NCBI GenBank assembly: GCA_947561395.2
Contig: OX387183.1
Location: forward strand, 54,729,915 to 54,793,914
Direction: 5' to 3'
Origin: Buxus sempervirens
Taxonomy: Eukaryota > Streptophyta > Magnoliopsida > Buxales > Buxaceae
Length of the DNA: 64,000 nt
The notes beneath the pieces were generated by a model. That model was not told the origin of the DNA. It searched no databases and worked only from the letters and a program-made list of their open reading frames with translations. Made by a program: the position numbers and the translations under genes. How positions within the stretch are numbered: position 1 is the stretch's first letter; each line of letters opens with the position of its first letter. This document shows, piece by piece, positions 10,889 to 21,790 of the stretch.

Positions 10889-13390
10889 ACTAGCATTCTG
10901 CCCATGCGTTGCACGGGCAAATAGGTTCAAAAAAATTATTAAAGAATAAATTATTTTATATATTGTCTTAGAAGTCTTGAAAGTTAATATATTAACAACA
11001 TATACATGAACATGAAAATGGATATATAAATACATGCATTAGTAGTATGTACTATGTACAGGAAACTTCAAAAGTGTGAGTGGATCTAAGAATTCCCTTC
11101 TTATAAAAACATTGCAAGCTCTATGACACAGTTGTGAGGTCCTGAAACGAAAATGAAATAGAATAAGAATAAAGTAAAACCAAAAGATATGCGACTACTA
11201 CTAAGCATTAAAAATGTTGTTTATTAAAAGATCTCATAATTTCATAAATTGTAAACGTTGAATTTTGTGGTATTTGATAGGAAGCAATACGTCAAGTCAT
11301 AGGGGTGGTTCTAAATTCTTCAAAAATAGCTGTTTCAGATGATATAGAAGAGAGGTTCACTCATGCTTTGTGTATTCGGATAGACTTACCAAGGCTAGAG
11401 ATCTATAGAGTACATTACAAACTGAATTTAGCAACATGAAACTTTCTCCTTCAAAGACCAAATAAGATCGAGACATTTTGTAGGATCAAAACGTACAATG
11501 TCAAAAGAGCACAATGTTGGCATTTTACTTCTTTAACATAACTTACTATATTTGTTTGAAAAAATAAGATAGAGAAAAACTTGTAATAGAACGTATGAAT
11601 AAAAAAGATGTCTGCTATCAGTTAATAGAACGTATGAATCAAATAAATGGGTGTAAATAATTAATATTGGAGTACAGGCGTTTAGATGTAAAAAGTTCTA
11701 CCTTCACTGGCTCATGGCTGCCTTTTGCCACTGGAACATCAGGATGTGCTGCGATCTCACAACATCCATCTGCACATTATAAAAGGAAAAAAAAAGAAGT
11801 AACCGATCACATTATGGAAAATTTTTATGCTTAATCTTTAAGCAGGTAACTATTTCGAATTTGTTTGAGCGAATTCAATGCTCAAACCACAATTAATTAT
11901 TTGATGGTGGATAACATTTAGATAAAATATTATAAGACTCTATTTGGCACGAAACAAAGAAGAAAAAATTATCTGGGAATTCAAGCTTGAGTCAGAGACA
12001 GTACTCTAAGAATGCATGACACCACATGTATATTATCTTTAGTTGAAGGGAAGATAGACGAAAGTAGGTCATGCCCCATTTTGTCAAAAAGAATCAAAAT
12101 TAGGTCAAACTTCTTAGGAAGGACTGATAACCTCGAGTTCACATGGTATCAGGAGGGTCAATCTCATTAATATATCATGAAATATAGGGAATGAAGATTC
12201 AGACAAATACATTATTAACACCAAATGAACCAATTTCTCTAAAAGACCTAATAATAGGATGAAATTTTTTTTATCAATCAACCCCACTTGCATAGAAGGT
12301 AAAATCCAAATACAGAACAACGTAAAAACATTAAAAAATGAGAAGAAAAAATAAAATAAACAAAAAAAATAAAGAACGGCATATGGAAAATAAGCTCTGA
12401 AATTGAATTGAAAGCTAAGAACTTGATCGACCATTAGAACAGTAACTGGAACTATTACTGCTGAATCAACAAAAAAAGAATAAAAATTGCACCTGAAGAA
12501 AGTAGGGAACCAAAACTGATGCAACCGCTTCAGCTGATATCCTTATATTCAGTCCAACCATTGCTCTCAACCCATTTGTTTTATGTAAGAGAACAAAGAG
12601 GGGTTCTTGAACAGTCAAGAAGAGCCTTGGGCTGCACGAAAACAAAGAGGCTTTAACACTCGAGAATAGCCTAGAGGCTGCAAGAAAACAGAGAGAGAGA
12701 GAGAGAGAGAGAAACCGAGAGGAATAAAGAAGAGGGGTTCTGGAACAGTCGAGAAGAGCCTTGGGTTGCAAGAAAACGAAGAGGCTGGAACACTCGAGAA
12801 GAGCTCCAAGGCTGCAAGAAAACGGAGAGAGAGAGAGGATCGAGAGAGAGAAAGTGAGAGGAGTAAATAATTGTTTATATTTGATCTGGAAATATAAAAA
12901 CTTAAATGACTAAATCTAAATTATTTTCAAAAACCGAAGTGTCAAAAATTACGGTAAGTCTGGTCGTTTACGAAGAAGTTATGACTGTTTTGCAATTACA
13001 GAAAAATTAAACATTGAATGTGAATTATGTTTGTCGTTTTAAACGGAAGAAAAAAAAAAAGGCAAAAGTTACGAATTGGTTATACCTGATCTAGAAATAT
13101 AAAAGCTTAAATCACTAAATCTAAATTATTTTAAAAAACCCAAAAGTCAAAAATTGCGGCAAGTATTGTCGTTTTATAAGAAGATATGCTTGATTTGAAA
13201 TTACAAAAAAACTTAAACACTGAATGTGAATTATTTTTGTCGTTTTAAACCAAAATAAAAAATTACGGCAGCTTTTTTTCTGATTTCTTGCGAGGCTCGG
13301 GAACGCCGAATCACGAGAGGCTGTCCCGAGCCTCCGAAGCAAAGGGGGGGTGACACGTCAATCGCCACCCCCTTTCCCTTAATATATAGA
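10889..13390 (-). mobile_element. Helitron unit A (non-autonomous), tandem array
   Basis: On the minus strand this unit begins TCTATATATTAA at 13390 and ends at 10889 with CTAGT, preceded by an imperfect hairpin (plus strand CCCATGCGTTGCACGGG at about 10900). A TC start and a 3' subterminal hairpin followed by CTRRT are the diagnostic Helitron ends. The 2.5 kb interior has no Rep or helicase coding sequence, so it moved with borrowed enzymes. It contains a 134-bp tandem duplication (12598-12865) and a roughly 208-bp duplication (repeats starting near 12881 and 13089). Against unit B it lacks about 440 bp at the position matching 13913-14350, with GTGG at both edges of the gap. Confidence 0.82.
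12598..12865. repeat. 134-bp tandem duplication with GA microsatellite
   Basis: Two copies start with GAGGGGTTCT at 12598 and 12732. Each holds AACAGTC(A/G)AGAAGAGCC, then ACACTCGAGAA, and ends in a GAGAGAGA run whose length differs between copies. The copies are similar but not identical, so the duplication is not recent. Open frames read across it on the minus strand are repeat-driven and not genes. Confidence 0.75.
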
Positions 13391-14432
13391 CTAGCATTCT
13401 CGCCTGTGCGTTGCACGGGCAAATATGTTAAAAAATTATTAAAAAATAAATTATTTTATATATTGTCTTGAAAGTTAATATTTTTTTTTGGTGGAAGTCT
13501 TGAAAGTTAATATATTAACAACATATAACAGAATTAGAATTAATTATCTAAACGGCAAACACTATCTCATAAGAACTTTAAAATACACCAGGTGTGACAA
13601 ACCTCATATATTTACATGAACGTGAAAATTGATATATAAGTACATGCATTAGTAGTATGTACTATATACAGGAAACTTCAAAAGTGTGAGTGGATCTAAG
13701 AATTCCCTTATTATAAAAACATTGCAAGCTCCATGAAACAGTTGTGAGGTCCTGAAACGAAAATGAAATAAAATAAGAATAAAGTAAAACCAAAGGATAT
13801 GTGACTACTACTAAGCATTAAAAATGTTGTTTATTAAAAGATCTGATAATTTCATAAATTGTAAACATTGAATTTTGTGGTATTTGCTAGGAAGCAATAC
13901 GTCAAGTCATAGGAGTGGCAGCAGTTTGATATGTTTGACAATGCAAATCAATGTCTATCCATGCAATGAAAGATGTCCGGCTAATTAAAGTACTATTACT
14001 ATTAAAAAAACTTTTGGTGAAAAAATTGAACTGTCTACATTGCCAAAAAAAATAAAATAATAATAATAATAATAACATATTAATAAATAGTTGAATAGCT
14101 CGTTAGGAAACAGCAAACTCAAAATTGAAAACAATAACAAAGTCTTAACGTTAGAAAAAATGCTACATCCCAAATAGTTGGGGTCAACACGATAAATTCA
14201 ATATTTAGATCCCAAATCTTGGCACTTTTCCATAATTGCCATTTTAGGCTTCCAATAAGTCAAAGCTATGTTAGAGGGTGCTGCTCCTAATCAAGGCAAT
14301 GAGATTTCTAATTCAAAGAGTTTGTTAGATTTGACAAACGAAACATCACCGTGGTGGTTCTAAATTCTTCAAAAATAGTTGTTTCAGATGATATAGAAGA
14401 GAAGTTCACTCATGTTTTGTGTACCTAATGAA

Positions 14433-14690
14433 GAAAAAAATTTATTATTATTTTTCTTTTGGCAGCCGCCGCCGATGACGTTGCCATTGCCAAGAAAATA
14501 CAGCAAGGGCTTTCAATAGGAGAGAGAAGATCAGAAAGGAATATAAGAGATAGAGAGGAAAAAAAGTTTATTATTATTTTTCTTTTGGCAGCCGCTGCCG
14601 ATGACGTTGCCACTGCCAAGAAAATACAGCAAGGGCTTTCAATAGGAGAGAGAAGATCAGAGAGGAATATAAGAGATAGAGAGGAAGGGA
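14433..14690. repeat. 126-bp tandem duplication inside Helitron unit B
   Basis: GGCAGCCGC(C/T)GCCGATGACG occurs at 14461 and again at 14587, followed in both copies by CCAAGAAAATACAGCAAGGG and the same GA-rich tail. The period of 126 is a multiple of three, so the frame stays open on both strands (about 100 codons each). This is best read as duplicated non-coding Helitron cargo; the peptide resembles no family I know. Confidence 0.8.
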
Positions 14691-15074
14691 GGGGATCTGG
14701 CAATTCAAGAGGTTTGTCGAATCCCCTCGACAATGCTTCTTCACTTTTTTTTTTAATTATCAAATGACTAAATCTAAATTACATTAAATCTGAAAACCGA
14801 AAGGACTAAAGAATTGTTTTGTATATACCTGATTTGGAATTATTATAAAGATGAAATAACTAAATCTAAATTACTTTTAAAAACCGAAAAGTCAAAAGTT
14901 GCGGCAGGTTTTTTTTTAATTATTATTAAATGATTAAATATAAATTACTTTAAAACTGAAACCGGAAGGAGTAAAAATTTTTTTTTTCTTATACCTTATT
15001 TGGAATTATTGTAAATATCAAATGACTAAATCTAGATTACTTTTAAAAACGGAAGAAAAAAGTCCAAAGTTACG

Positions 15075-15467
15075 GCAGGTTCGGACTCCGAACCTGCCCG
15101 AGCCTTTTGTTTTTTTTTATTTTTATTACGAAACCTGCCCGAACCTGGCCGAGCCTTTTTTTATTTATTTATTACGAAACCTGCCCGAACCTGCCAATTT
15201 TTGTTTTGTTTTTTTATTTTTATTACGAACCTGCCCGAACCTGCCCCGAGCCTCCGAAGCAACAGGGGGTGACACGTCAATCGCCACCCCTTTCGCTTAA
15301 TAAACCTGCCCGAACCTGCCCGAGCCTTTTTTTTTTATTACGAAACCTGCCCGAACCTGCCAATTTTTGTTTTGTTTTTTTTATTTTTATTACGAACCTG
15401 CCCCGAGCCTCCGAAGCAACAGGGGGGTGACACGTCAATCGCCACCCCCCTTTCGCTTAATATATAG
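15075..15467. repeat. AACCTGCCCG-rich repeats and duplicated Helitron 5' terminus
   Basis: The segment holds many copies of CGAACCTGCCCGA separated by T-rich tracts, plus two copies of the block CCGAAGCAACAGGGGG-TGACACGTCAATCGCCACCCC that forms the Helitron 5' subterminal region. A near-perfect hairpin, GCAGGTTCGGACTCCGAACC plus TGC, sits at about 15075-15097, and a similar one lies in unit C near 16900-16922. The inner copy of the terminus ends TTAATAAACC and lacks the TATATAGA end, so it is a truncated duplicate. Confidence 0.7.
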
Positions 15468-17002
15468 ACTAGCATTCTGGCCCGTGCATTGCACGGGCAA
15501 ATAGGATCAAAAAATTTATTAAAAAATAAATTATTTTATATATTGTCTTGAAGTTAATTTTTTTTTTGGTGGAAGTTTTGAAAGTTAATATATTAACAAC
15601 ATATAACAGAATCAGTTGCAAATTAAAAAATTTTAAAGCAAGAATTTGTAGACAAACAAAAAGTGAAATTTTATAATGTATGGTTATATTGAACAATACC
15701 TGCAAAGGGTTTATTAAAAAAAAAATCAAAACAAAACAAAAAAAGAGAACTTAAAATGGATGCACATACAAAAGATAAACCATCGAGGTTACAAAATGTT
15801 TTCTATTCAAAACAAAATGCATAATCCAAATATCATCAAACAGTTTTAAATATTTATATTTAAAAAGAAGATTAAATGGATAAAAGAAATGAGGGAAAAG
15901 AACAAAGAATACAAAAGCAAGAAGTAGAAAGTCTTCTAGAAAACACCAATAAAGGGAATAACCATCAGAGTTTCCTGAGGAATTGTCAAAAAGGCTCTTA
16001 ATCAAAAGATATATAAAAAAGGCATCAATTGAAATTTCATCTATTCTAATTTGTAATTTTGTTTTTATAGTAATGTGGTTCGTGCGTTGCATGGGCAGTA
16101 GGTTTGAAAAAACCATAATCAGTTGCAAATTAAAAAAATTTAAAAGCAAGAATCTACAGACAAATAAAGAATGAGATTTTATAATGTATGGCCACAGCCG
16201 TTCACGTTCACGTGCTGATCCTCCGAGGTTTTGCGAGAGACATCGATTTGGGTTTTCAAAGAATCAGGTTGAGCAATCAAAACTGGAGGGGTTGATGAGA
16301 GAGAAAAGATGAGAGTGGGAGGAAAGAAAGGGAGAAGGGGAGGGATCGATTTGATTTAAGGTTTTCAATGGGAGAGAGAAGAGAAAGGGAGGGAAGGGGA
16401 GGGTGAACAGGACTGAGGGATTGTTAGAAAGAGAAAGCAGAGAGGGATGATTCAGGAGGGTTCTCGAACCCCCTCGACAGTAGAGAGACTATCTGATAAA
16501 GAGAAGGCGAAGAGGGACGATTCAAGAGGGTTCTCAAACTCTAGAATAGCTTTTTCTTTTTTTCTTTTTTCTTTTTTTATCAAATGATTAAATCTAAATT
16601 ACTTTAAATTTGAAAACCGGAAGGATTAAATAATTGTTTTAATTATACCTGATTTGGAATTATTATGAAAATTAAATAACTAAACCTAAATTACTTTAAA
16701 AGCCGAAGAGCAAAAAGTCAAAAGTTGCGGCGGGTTTTTTTTATTATTATTAAATGATTAAATCTAAATTACTTTAAAAATGAAACCTAAATGAGTAGAG
16801 AATTGTTTTTCTTTATACCTTATTTGGAATTCTTATAAAAAGTAAATGACTAAATATAAATTATTTTTAAAAACCGAAAAAAAGAAAGTCAAAAGTTGCG
16901 GCAGGTTCGAAGTCCGAACCTGCCCGAGGCTGTCCCGAGCCTCCGAAGCGACGCGGGGGTGACACGTCAGCAGCCACCCCCGCTTCGCTTAATATATATA
17001 GA
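15468..17002 (-). mobile_element. Helitron unit C (non-autonomous, composite)
   Basis: The minus strand starts TCTATATATATTAAGCG at 17002, preceded by A as expected for insertion between A and T, and ends CTAGT at 15468 with the perfect hairpin GCCCGTGCATTGCACGGGC (plus strand, about 15480-15498). A second, decayed hairpin (TTCGTGCGTTGCATGGGCA) near 16080, followed by ATCAGTTGCAAATTAAAAAA as after the first hairpin, shows the unit is composite: a fragment of another copy (about 15468-16067) abuts a nearly complete one (about 16068-17002). It is otherwise GA-rich and AT-rich, without Rep or helicase coding. Confidence 0.75.
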
Positions 17003-17379
17003 TAAGATCTCTTGCCTCAGTTATTTCAAATCAGTAAATACCGGCCTCCGCGGTGGGTTTTGGCAATATAACCCTATCAGGTTGATAACGGGATTGGTTG
17101 GGATCGACCCAGTCATTACAAAATGGAAAAATATAGTTTTTTTCATCAAATATATAAATTAATAATATATTTATTCATAAAGAATGTAGTTCTTATATGT
17201 GATATGACTGAAAAATTATAAGAAGATCCTCAACGTACAAGTGCTTCAAGAATATTATAGTCATGAAAAATAATAACGGAATAACTTTTGTCAAGTAAGA
17301 ATCTATATTATTAATAAAGGGAACAGGGAGGAATATTCTTCTAGATTCTGATCTCCTTTTTTTTTCTTTTTCGAAGGAT
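17003..17379. other. Intergenic DNA between the Helitron array and the TIR element
   Basis: AT-rich sequence. A short segment at 17030-17110 (CCGGCCTCCGCGGTGGG, then GGTTGATAACGGGATTGG) is unlike its surroundings but not recognisable. No gene is supported. Confidence 0.4.
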
Positions 17380-18803
17380 AAATTTACAGCTACACCCCCT
17401 GAGGTTCGGGAAAGTGGCACGGACACCCCGTGGTTCAAAGCCGATCACTTATTACTCTTGAAGTCTTAAAAATCGTCACCGACCACCCCTGTCATTAGAT
17501 CAGACCCCAACACTGTTAATCCACTTTTGTAAATACCCGAAGTACCCCTCCTTGTCTTCTTCATTCTTCCCCAAGGTAAAAGAGCTTTCACCAAAAAAAA
17601 ACCCTAATCCTCCCTCTTCCAAACCCATTGTGATAAATAAGGTTTTATGCTACTGTTCAAGGCATTCTAAGAACTGAATTCAGACCTAGATCTCCTCACT
17701 TCACGCTCAATTGACACAGAAGTGAAGGACTGAACCGGGATAGACTTTGTAGTCTTCCGTTCGTCCTTCTTCTCTCCGTTGGAGAACAAGAAACACTTCA
17801 TTGTGCCAAAATTTCTCATTGCACATCAGAGGTAGTTTATGCAATTCAAAACTTTAAAATCCTTAATTGCTCTCTTCCAACACCCTAGTAAGAAAAATGA
17901 ACTACAGAATCCAAAAAACATGGTAGAATCCAAAAAACATGGTAAATGATGACTCGAATTTACAGTCAACGTCATTCTATTCCTTTCTTTTTGGCATCTA
18001 GACAGATTTGAGAAGAAAACTGGTGAATTCTAAATAGAAACTCTTTCTTGCTTTATTTTAGAAAAAACCAAAAAGATTAATCAGAAGCAAGGTTTTCGTC
18101 ATTTGTTACACCCTGCAATACCCTTTTCAGAAATGTGGATTCTTTGAGAGAACATTCACCAAAAACCTTATAAAAAGGAAAAAAATTAAAAACAACATCC
18201 CAATTGAAACAGAACAAGCATCCCCTATTAATTTTTAGGGAAAATAATTATTTTAACGGGAAGTTAAATATAAAAAAATTCACCCTAGGATGACTATAGA
18301 TTCCATCTTTCTTCCAAACCCAATTTCGAAAACTTGTTTTCGGTCGTATGAAAATCCCAGTTTAGACATATTCTTATTTTGGTGGTTGAAATTGGACAAA
18401 ACTCACCCTTTAATCTTCACAATTTGATTTCAAGAACTCATCTTCGTTTTGAGCCAGAATTTAGAAGGACACCATAATTCATGAGATTACGAGCATCCAA
18501 GATCTCATAAAAGTCAATACATGGAAGCTGTAGATGAGATTACTGAGGGGTTTGGAAGAGGGAGGATTAGGGCTTTTTTGGGTGAAAGACCTTGCGGAAG
18601 AATGAAGAAGACCAGTGTTTGATTTAAAAGGAGGGGTATTTCAGGCATTTATAAAAGTGGATTAACGGTGTTGGGTTCTGATCAAACGGTAGGGGTGGTC
18701 GGTGACGGTTTTTAAGACTTCAGGGGTAGTAAGTGATCGGTTTTGAACCACAGGGGGTGTCCGTACCACTTTCCCAAACCGCAGGGGGTGTAGCTGTAAA
18801 TTT
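17380..18803. mobile_element. Non-autonomous DNA transposon with about 255-bp TIRs, Mutator-like
   Basis: The left end AAATTTACAGCTACACCCCC is matched by the inverted right end GGGGGTGTAGCTGTAAATTT. The inverted similarity continues for about 255 bp, through GTGGATTAACGGTGTTGGG on the right against its complement near 17510-17530, and the CCCTAATCCTCCCTCTTCCA block at about 17603-17622. The middle (about 17640-18540) is AT-rich and non-coding. Very long TIRs in an element of 1.4 kb point to a Mutator-like non-autonomous element. I could not find a matching 9-bp flank, so the superfamily is an inference. Confidence 0.7.
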
Positions 18804-19517
18804 CCATTTTCCAATTATTGCCCTCCCCAACTAAAACAATTCAAAACTATAACCATCCCACTACTCTTTACACATTCGAATGCTTATATGCTACAGTTAT
18901 AGGTGAGGACGTACGGTATGCACGTGCCACCACTAGTAAATAAGAATCCGAAGGAAGATGAAGGATCCATTAAGGTGGAATATTGCTTGTAAAATGAAAA
19001 GTTCACTGCAAATGTTAACAGATCAGGCCCAGACGTAGTTTGGAATTTCGAATTTGCAACAAGAAGTTTAAGCAATGGCCGGATATAACGGTTACCATTC
19101 TTCCAACTCTGAACAGGTACTTACCGTTATCACTACTCGCAACAAAACAAACTTCCTCTCTCTCTTTCCTGTCTGAAGGGAAGGTTTGACATTGACGGTT
19201 GGTGATCACGAGGATTGTGTTTAAACTTTAAACGCGTAAAATACAAGAAATGGCCGCATAATAACGGTCTTTTTGGCTTCATCCTTCTTTTCTTTAATTT
19301 GGTCGGTACTGGTCAATTAGTAACGGTCATATTGAATTCAAGCCTAACTATAACACGCTTTATTCGCGTCATTTAATTCTTGAAGTCACCTTCCCCATGC
19401 TAATCCCATGCCGCTGCAAGACTGCAAACCCTATATATATGAACCAAGTATCTCTTTTCGTAATATGTAACCTCACTAGACCAGTACTACTTATAATAAC
19501 AGAGAGAGGGAGAGAAA
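18804..19517 (+). promoter_or_regulatory. Upstream region of the small gene, with TATA box
   Basis: A TATA box, CTATATATAT, lies at 19431-19440, 78 bp before the ATG at 19518, at a spacing that leaves a leader of about 45 nt. Further upstream is AT-rich DNA with repeated TAACGGT words (19088, 19121, 19262, 19321). The minus-strand open frames here have no recognisable product. Confidence 0.45.
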
Positions 19518-21020
19518 ATGTCCAGGGAAGAAGATGATGCAAGACAATACCAGTGTTTGAGGAAGTATGAAGAGATCGTAAAGCAGGTAAACATATGACT
19601 GAAGAATGATGTTTGTATTCAAATCCTTCTGCTTCTCTCTCTTTTGGTTTCCTAGAGAGGTTATGTTACCATATTCCTGCAACTTGCCTCCCATGTTTGC
19701 ATTGCATCACATTGAACTACATCTTCAACTACTAGCTCTACCCAAGCTGATTGTAGAGAGAGTAGTTAAAGGTAGTACTTAAAAGGCTGTTAACATTTAG
19801 CTGAGCTGCAATGTTTAATTAGTAGTATGGAGTCAGTATATAGGCTCCTGATTTTTCGTTTTTTTAGTATAGAAAAATAGATATCTAAGAGTTTTTTCTT
19901 ATAATTTCAACCTGATTATTAAGTTGTGGGTTTGTTTTCCGGTTTGATGAGCTGATTGACATGATCGACACTAGAACAAAACCGCCCAAACGACGAAGGG
20001 TATCTTCCGTAAGTGCCATTTATAATTACTAATTTACTTCTCTTTCTATGTTTTTTCTTACTATATATTGTGTGCTGAAGTTAAAAAGAAATTTTTTTAG
20101 AAGAAATACAATAAACACCACTTGCTTCTATATATCACCGGTGTGGGTAGCAAGACATACTCCACATAGTTCTGCATGAGTTATAATACCTGATTCAGTA
20201 GGTAGTTATTAGTAAGTTTTATGTTCTAGATTACAGAACTAATTGGGAGATAGAAGTAAATATGACAAAACCTTTTAGGATTTGCTTTCTTTCCTATCTT
20301 AATAGAATAGCATAGACGTATTCAATATCCACCAATGGCTACTACTGACCACCTCAAGTGACCACCATTACCAACATACATACACTGCTTTCATTATCAT
20401 TGTTAATTGCTGCCACAAAAACTGCTACCATCATTTATCTCCATTGCTAGCTTTGGGCCACCATACCCACCGCAATGTCACTTTCATTAGTTAAATGAAA
20501 GCAATATTCATTCATTCTCTTTTGTTTGCCAGTAAGAAAGAAGTTATTATAAGTCATCAAAAAAGAAAAAGAAAGAAAGAAAAAGAAACTTTTGAAGGCT
20601 CATTTCTAACTTTTAAAAAGTAACTTTTATAAAGCTGTTTCCAACAATGATAAAAATAAGAAACATACAAAATAATAAGTTCAGTAAAGAAATTGAAGAA
20701 CAAAAAGTAAAGTGGATATATATCATGCAATTCTTTTGGATATCTTTTCAAGCACATGCATGGTGCAAGCGAACTTCTTCCAGAAAAAAAAATCAGAAAT
20801 TTATATTGTACAGACGTTTGAGTTTGTGTGGATCCATCTCATGTTCAGTTATTTTCCATGTTTACAGAGATCTGGAGGTAGCAGTGTTGCCATTGGTGCG
20901 CCAAGTCAAGCTAGCATTGATCAAGTGTTTGTACAGACCATAACAAGATTTCTCCATGAACTGAATGAAAAACCTACAGGCCCTGACTCCACGCCAATTA
21001 ATCCTGACAGTACACAATAA
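19518..21020 (+). CDS. Small uncharacterised protein, three exons
   Basis: Proposed exons are 19518-19586, 19952-20008 and 20868-21020 (279 nt, 92 residues), all phase 0. Both introns are GT-AG, with a GTAAGT donor on the second and a TTTACAG acceptor before exon 3. The product starts MSREEDDARQYQCLRKYEEI, then has a short helical segment (LIDMIDTRTKPP) and a basic KRRR patch that could be a nuclear signal. The last exon encodes a Ser/Gly stretch, a likely amphipathic helix (SIDQVFVQTITRFLHELNE) and a Pro-rich tail. A TATA box sits 78 bp upstream. I do not recognise the family. Exon 2 is short and its acceptor was chosen because it alone keeps the frame open, so the model needs transcript support; the exon 3 frame is the firmest part. 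Confidence 0.5.
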
Positions 21021-21682
21021 ATACTTGTAGGAACTGAGATGGTTGACGCCTGAGCAAATCTTGTTCACATTCCTAATATATATTAATCACTGAAACTGTC
21101 CTCGCGCGGGACATCAAAGCTTCTTCTGTGACTTTAATTTATTTGGTCAATGAAAAGTGTTAAAAGTATAGAACAGAAAGTTTCCATTCTTAGTTAGGTT
21201 ATCTGCCTTTGAAAGCATCCAAAAGTGAATTTGGTAGAACATATCTTTTTAGCAGAAGTTCTAATTGAAAAGAAGGAAAAGATATAGGAAGTAATTTGAG
21301 TTGTTGGCATTGAGATATATCACCATCATCGTAATTAAGTTAGTTTTCACAAAAGTGGGGGTTGGTGACACAAATCTTGTCTCTCCATCCCGCTGACAAA
21401 AATTAATTCCTTGGATGTATATCAAAGAAGTATCATTTGTCATGTAGTCGGCTAAACAAGAGAGCCCTATCAAGAGATTTGAGAATTTTTGTTGGAAATA
21501 GCATGTTGCATTCTTGGAGAGTGCAATGTTAGGGTCAAAGAATCAATGTTGCAAACATTGAAGGGAAATAGTGTACAAAAGATTAATAACTTACAATTTC
21601 TAAAACAGAAATTAAATCAATAAATATAACTTTGTAGATGACCATTTTTTATATGTTTGACATGTCAACCATATGATGATTT

Positions 21683-21790
21683 GTCATGGGTCATCTGTCA
21701 TTGGACAAATATAGCCTGTTATGGGTTATTTGTCACCCGACAGAGACAGCCTGTTATGGATTATCTATCGCTCGACAAAAACAAAATGGC
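21683..21790. repeat. Imperfect short tandem repeat, about 40-bp unit
   Basis: Three degenerate units read (AGCCTGTTAT)GGGTTATTTGTCAC and end in CGACA(A/G)A; GTTATGG(G/A)TTAT begins the last two. The repeat is non-coding and may be part of an older LTR-derived sequence. Confidence 0.5.

Larger units (their letters stand above)
13390..15468 (-). mobile_element. Helitron unit B (non-autonomous), tandem array
   Basis: The minus strand runs from TCTATATATTAAGCG at 15468 to CTAGT at 13390, with the subterminal hairpin GCCTGTGCGTTGCACGGGC (plus strand, about 13402-13420). About 400 bp next to the CTAGT end matches unit A closely, including TGTGAGTGGATCTAAGAATT. The unit shares one base with unit A at 13390 and one with unit C at 15468. 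It carries a 126-bp internal tandem duplication (14433-14690), several copies of a subterminal AAATGACTAAATCTAAATTA repeat, and a partial duplication of its own 5' end (15241-15300 and 15398-15468, period 157 bp). No transposition protein is encoded. Confidence 0.83.

Noticed and set aside
12114..12809. Phe/Leu/Ser-rich minus-strand open frames
   Set aside because: Low-complexity translation of A-rich and GA-rich Helitron cargo, including the 134-bp duplication.
14425..14767. Open frames of about 100 codons on both strands
   Set aside because: They come from the 126-bp tandem duplication inside the Helitron, whose period is a multiple of three.
15022..15430. Open frames with repeated CPNLPEP-like peptide
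   Set aside because: Translated AACCTGCCCG repeats of the Helitron terminus, without start context or conservation.
10889..17002. CRISPR-like direct repeats
   Set aside because: The repeated GCCCGTGC..GCACGGGC units are Helitron 3' hairpins kilobases apart in plant nuclear DNA, not regularly spaced repeats.
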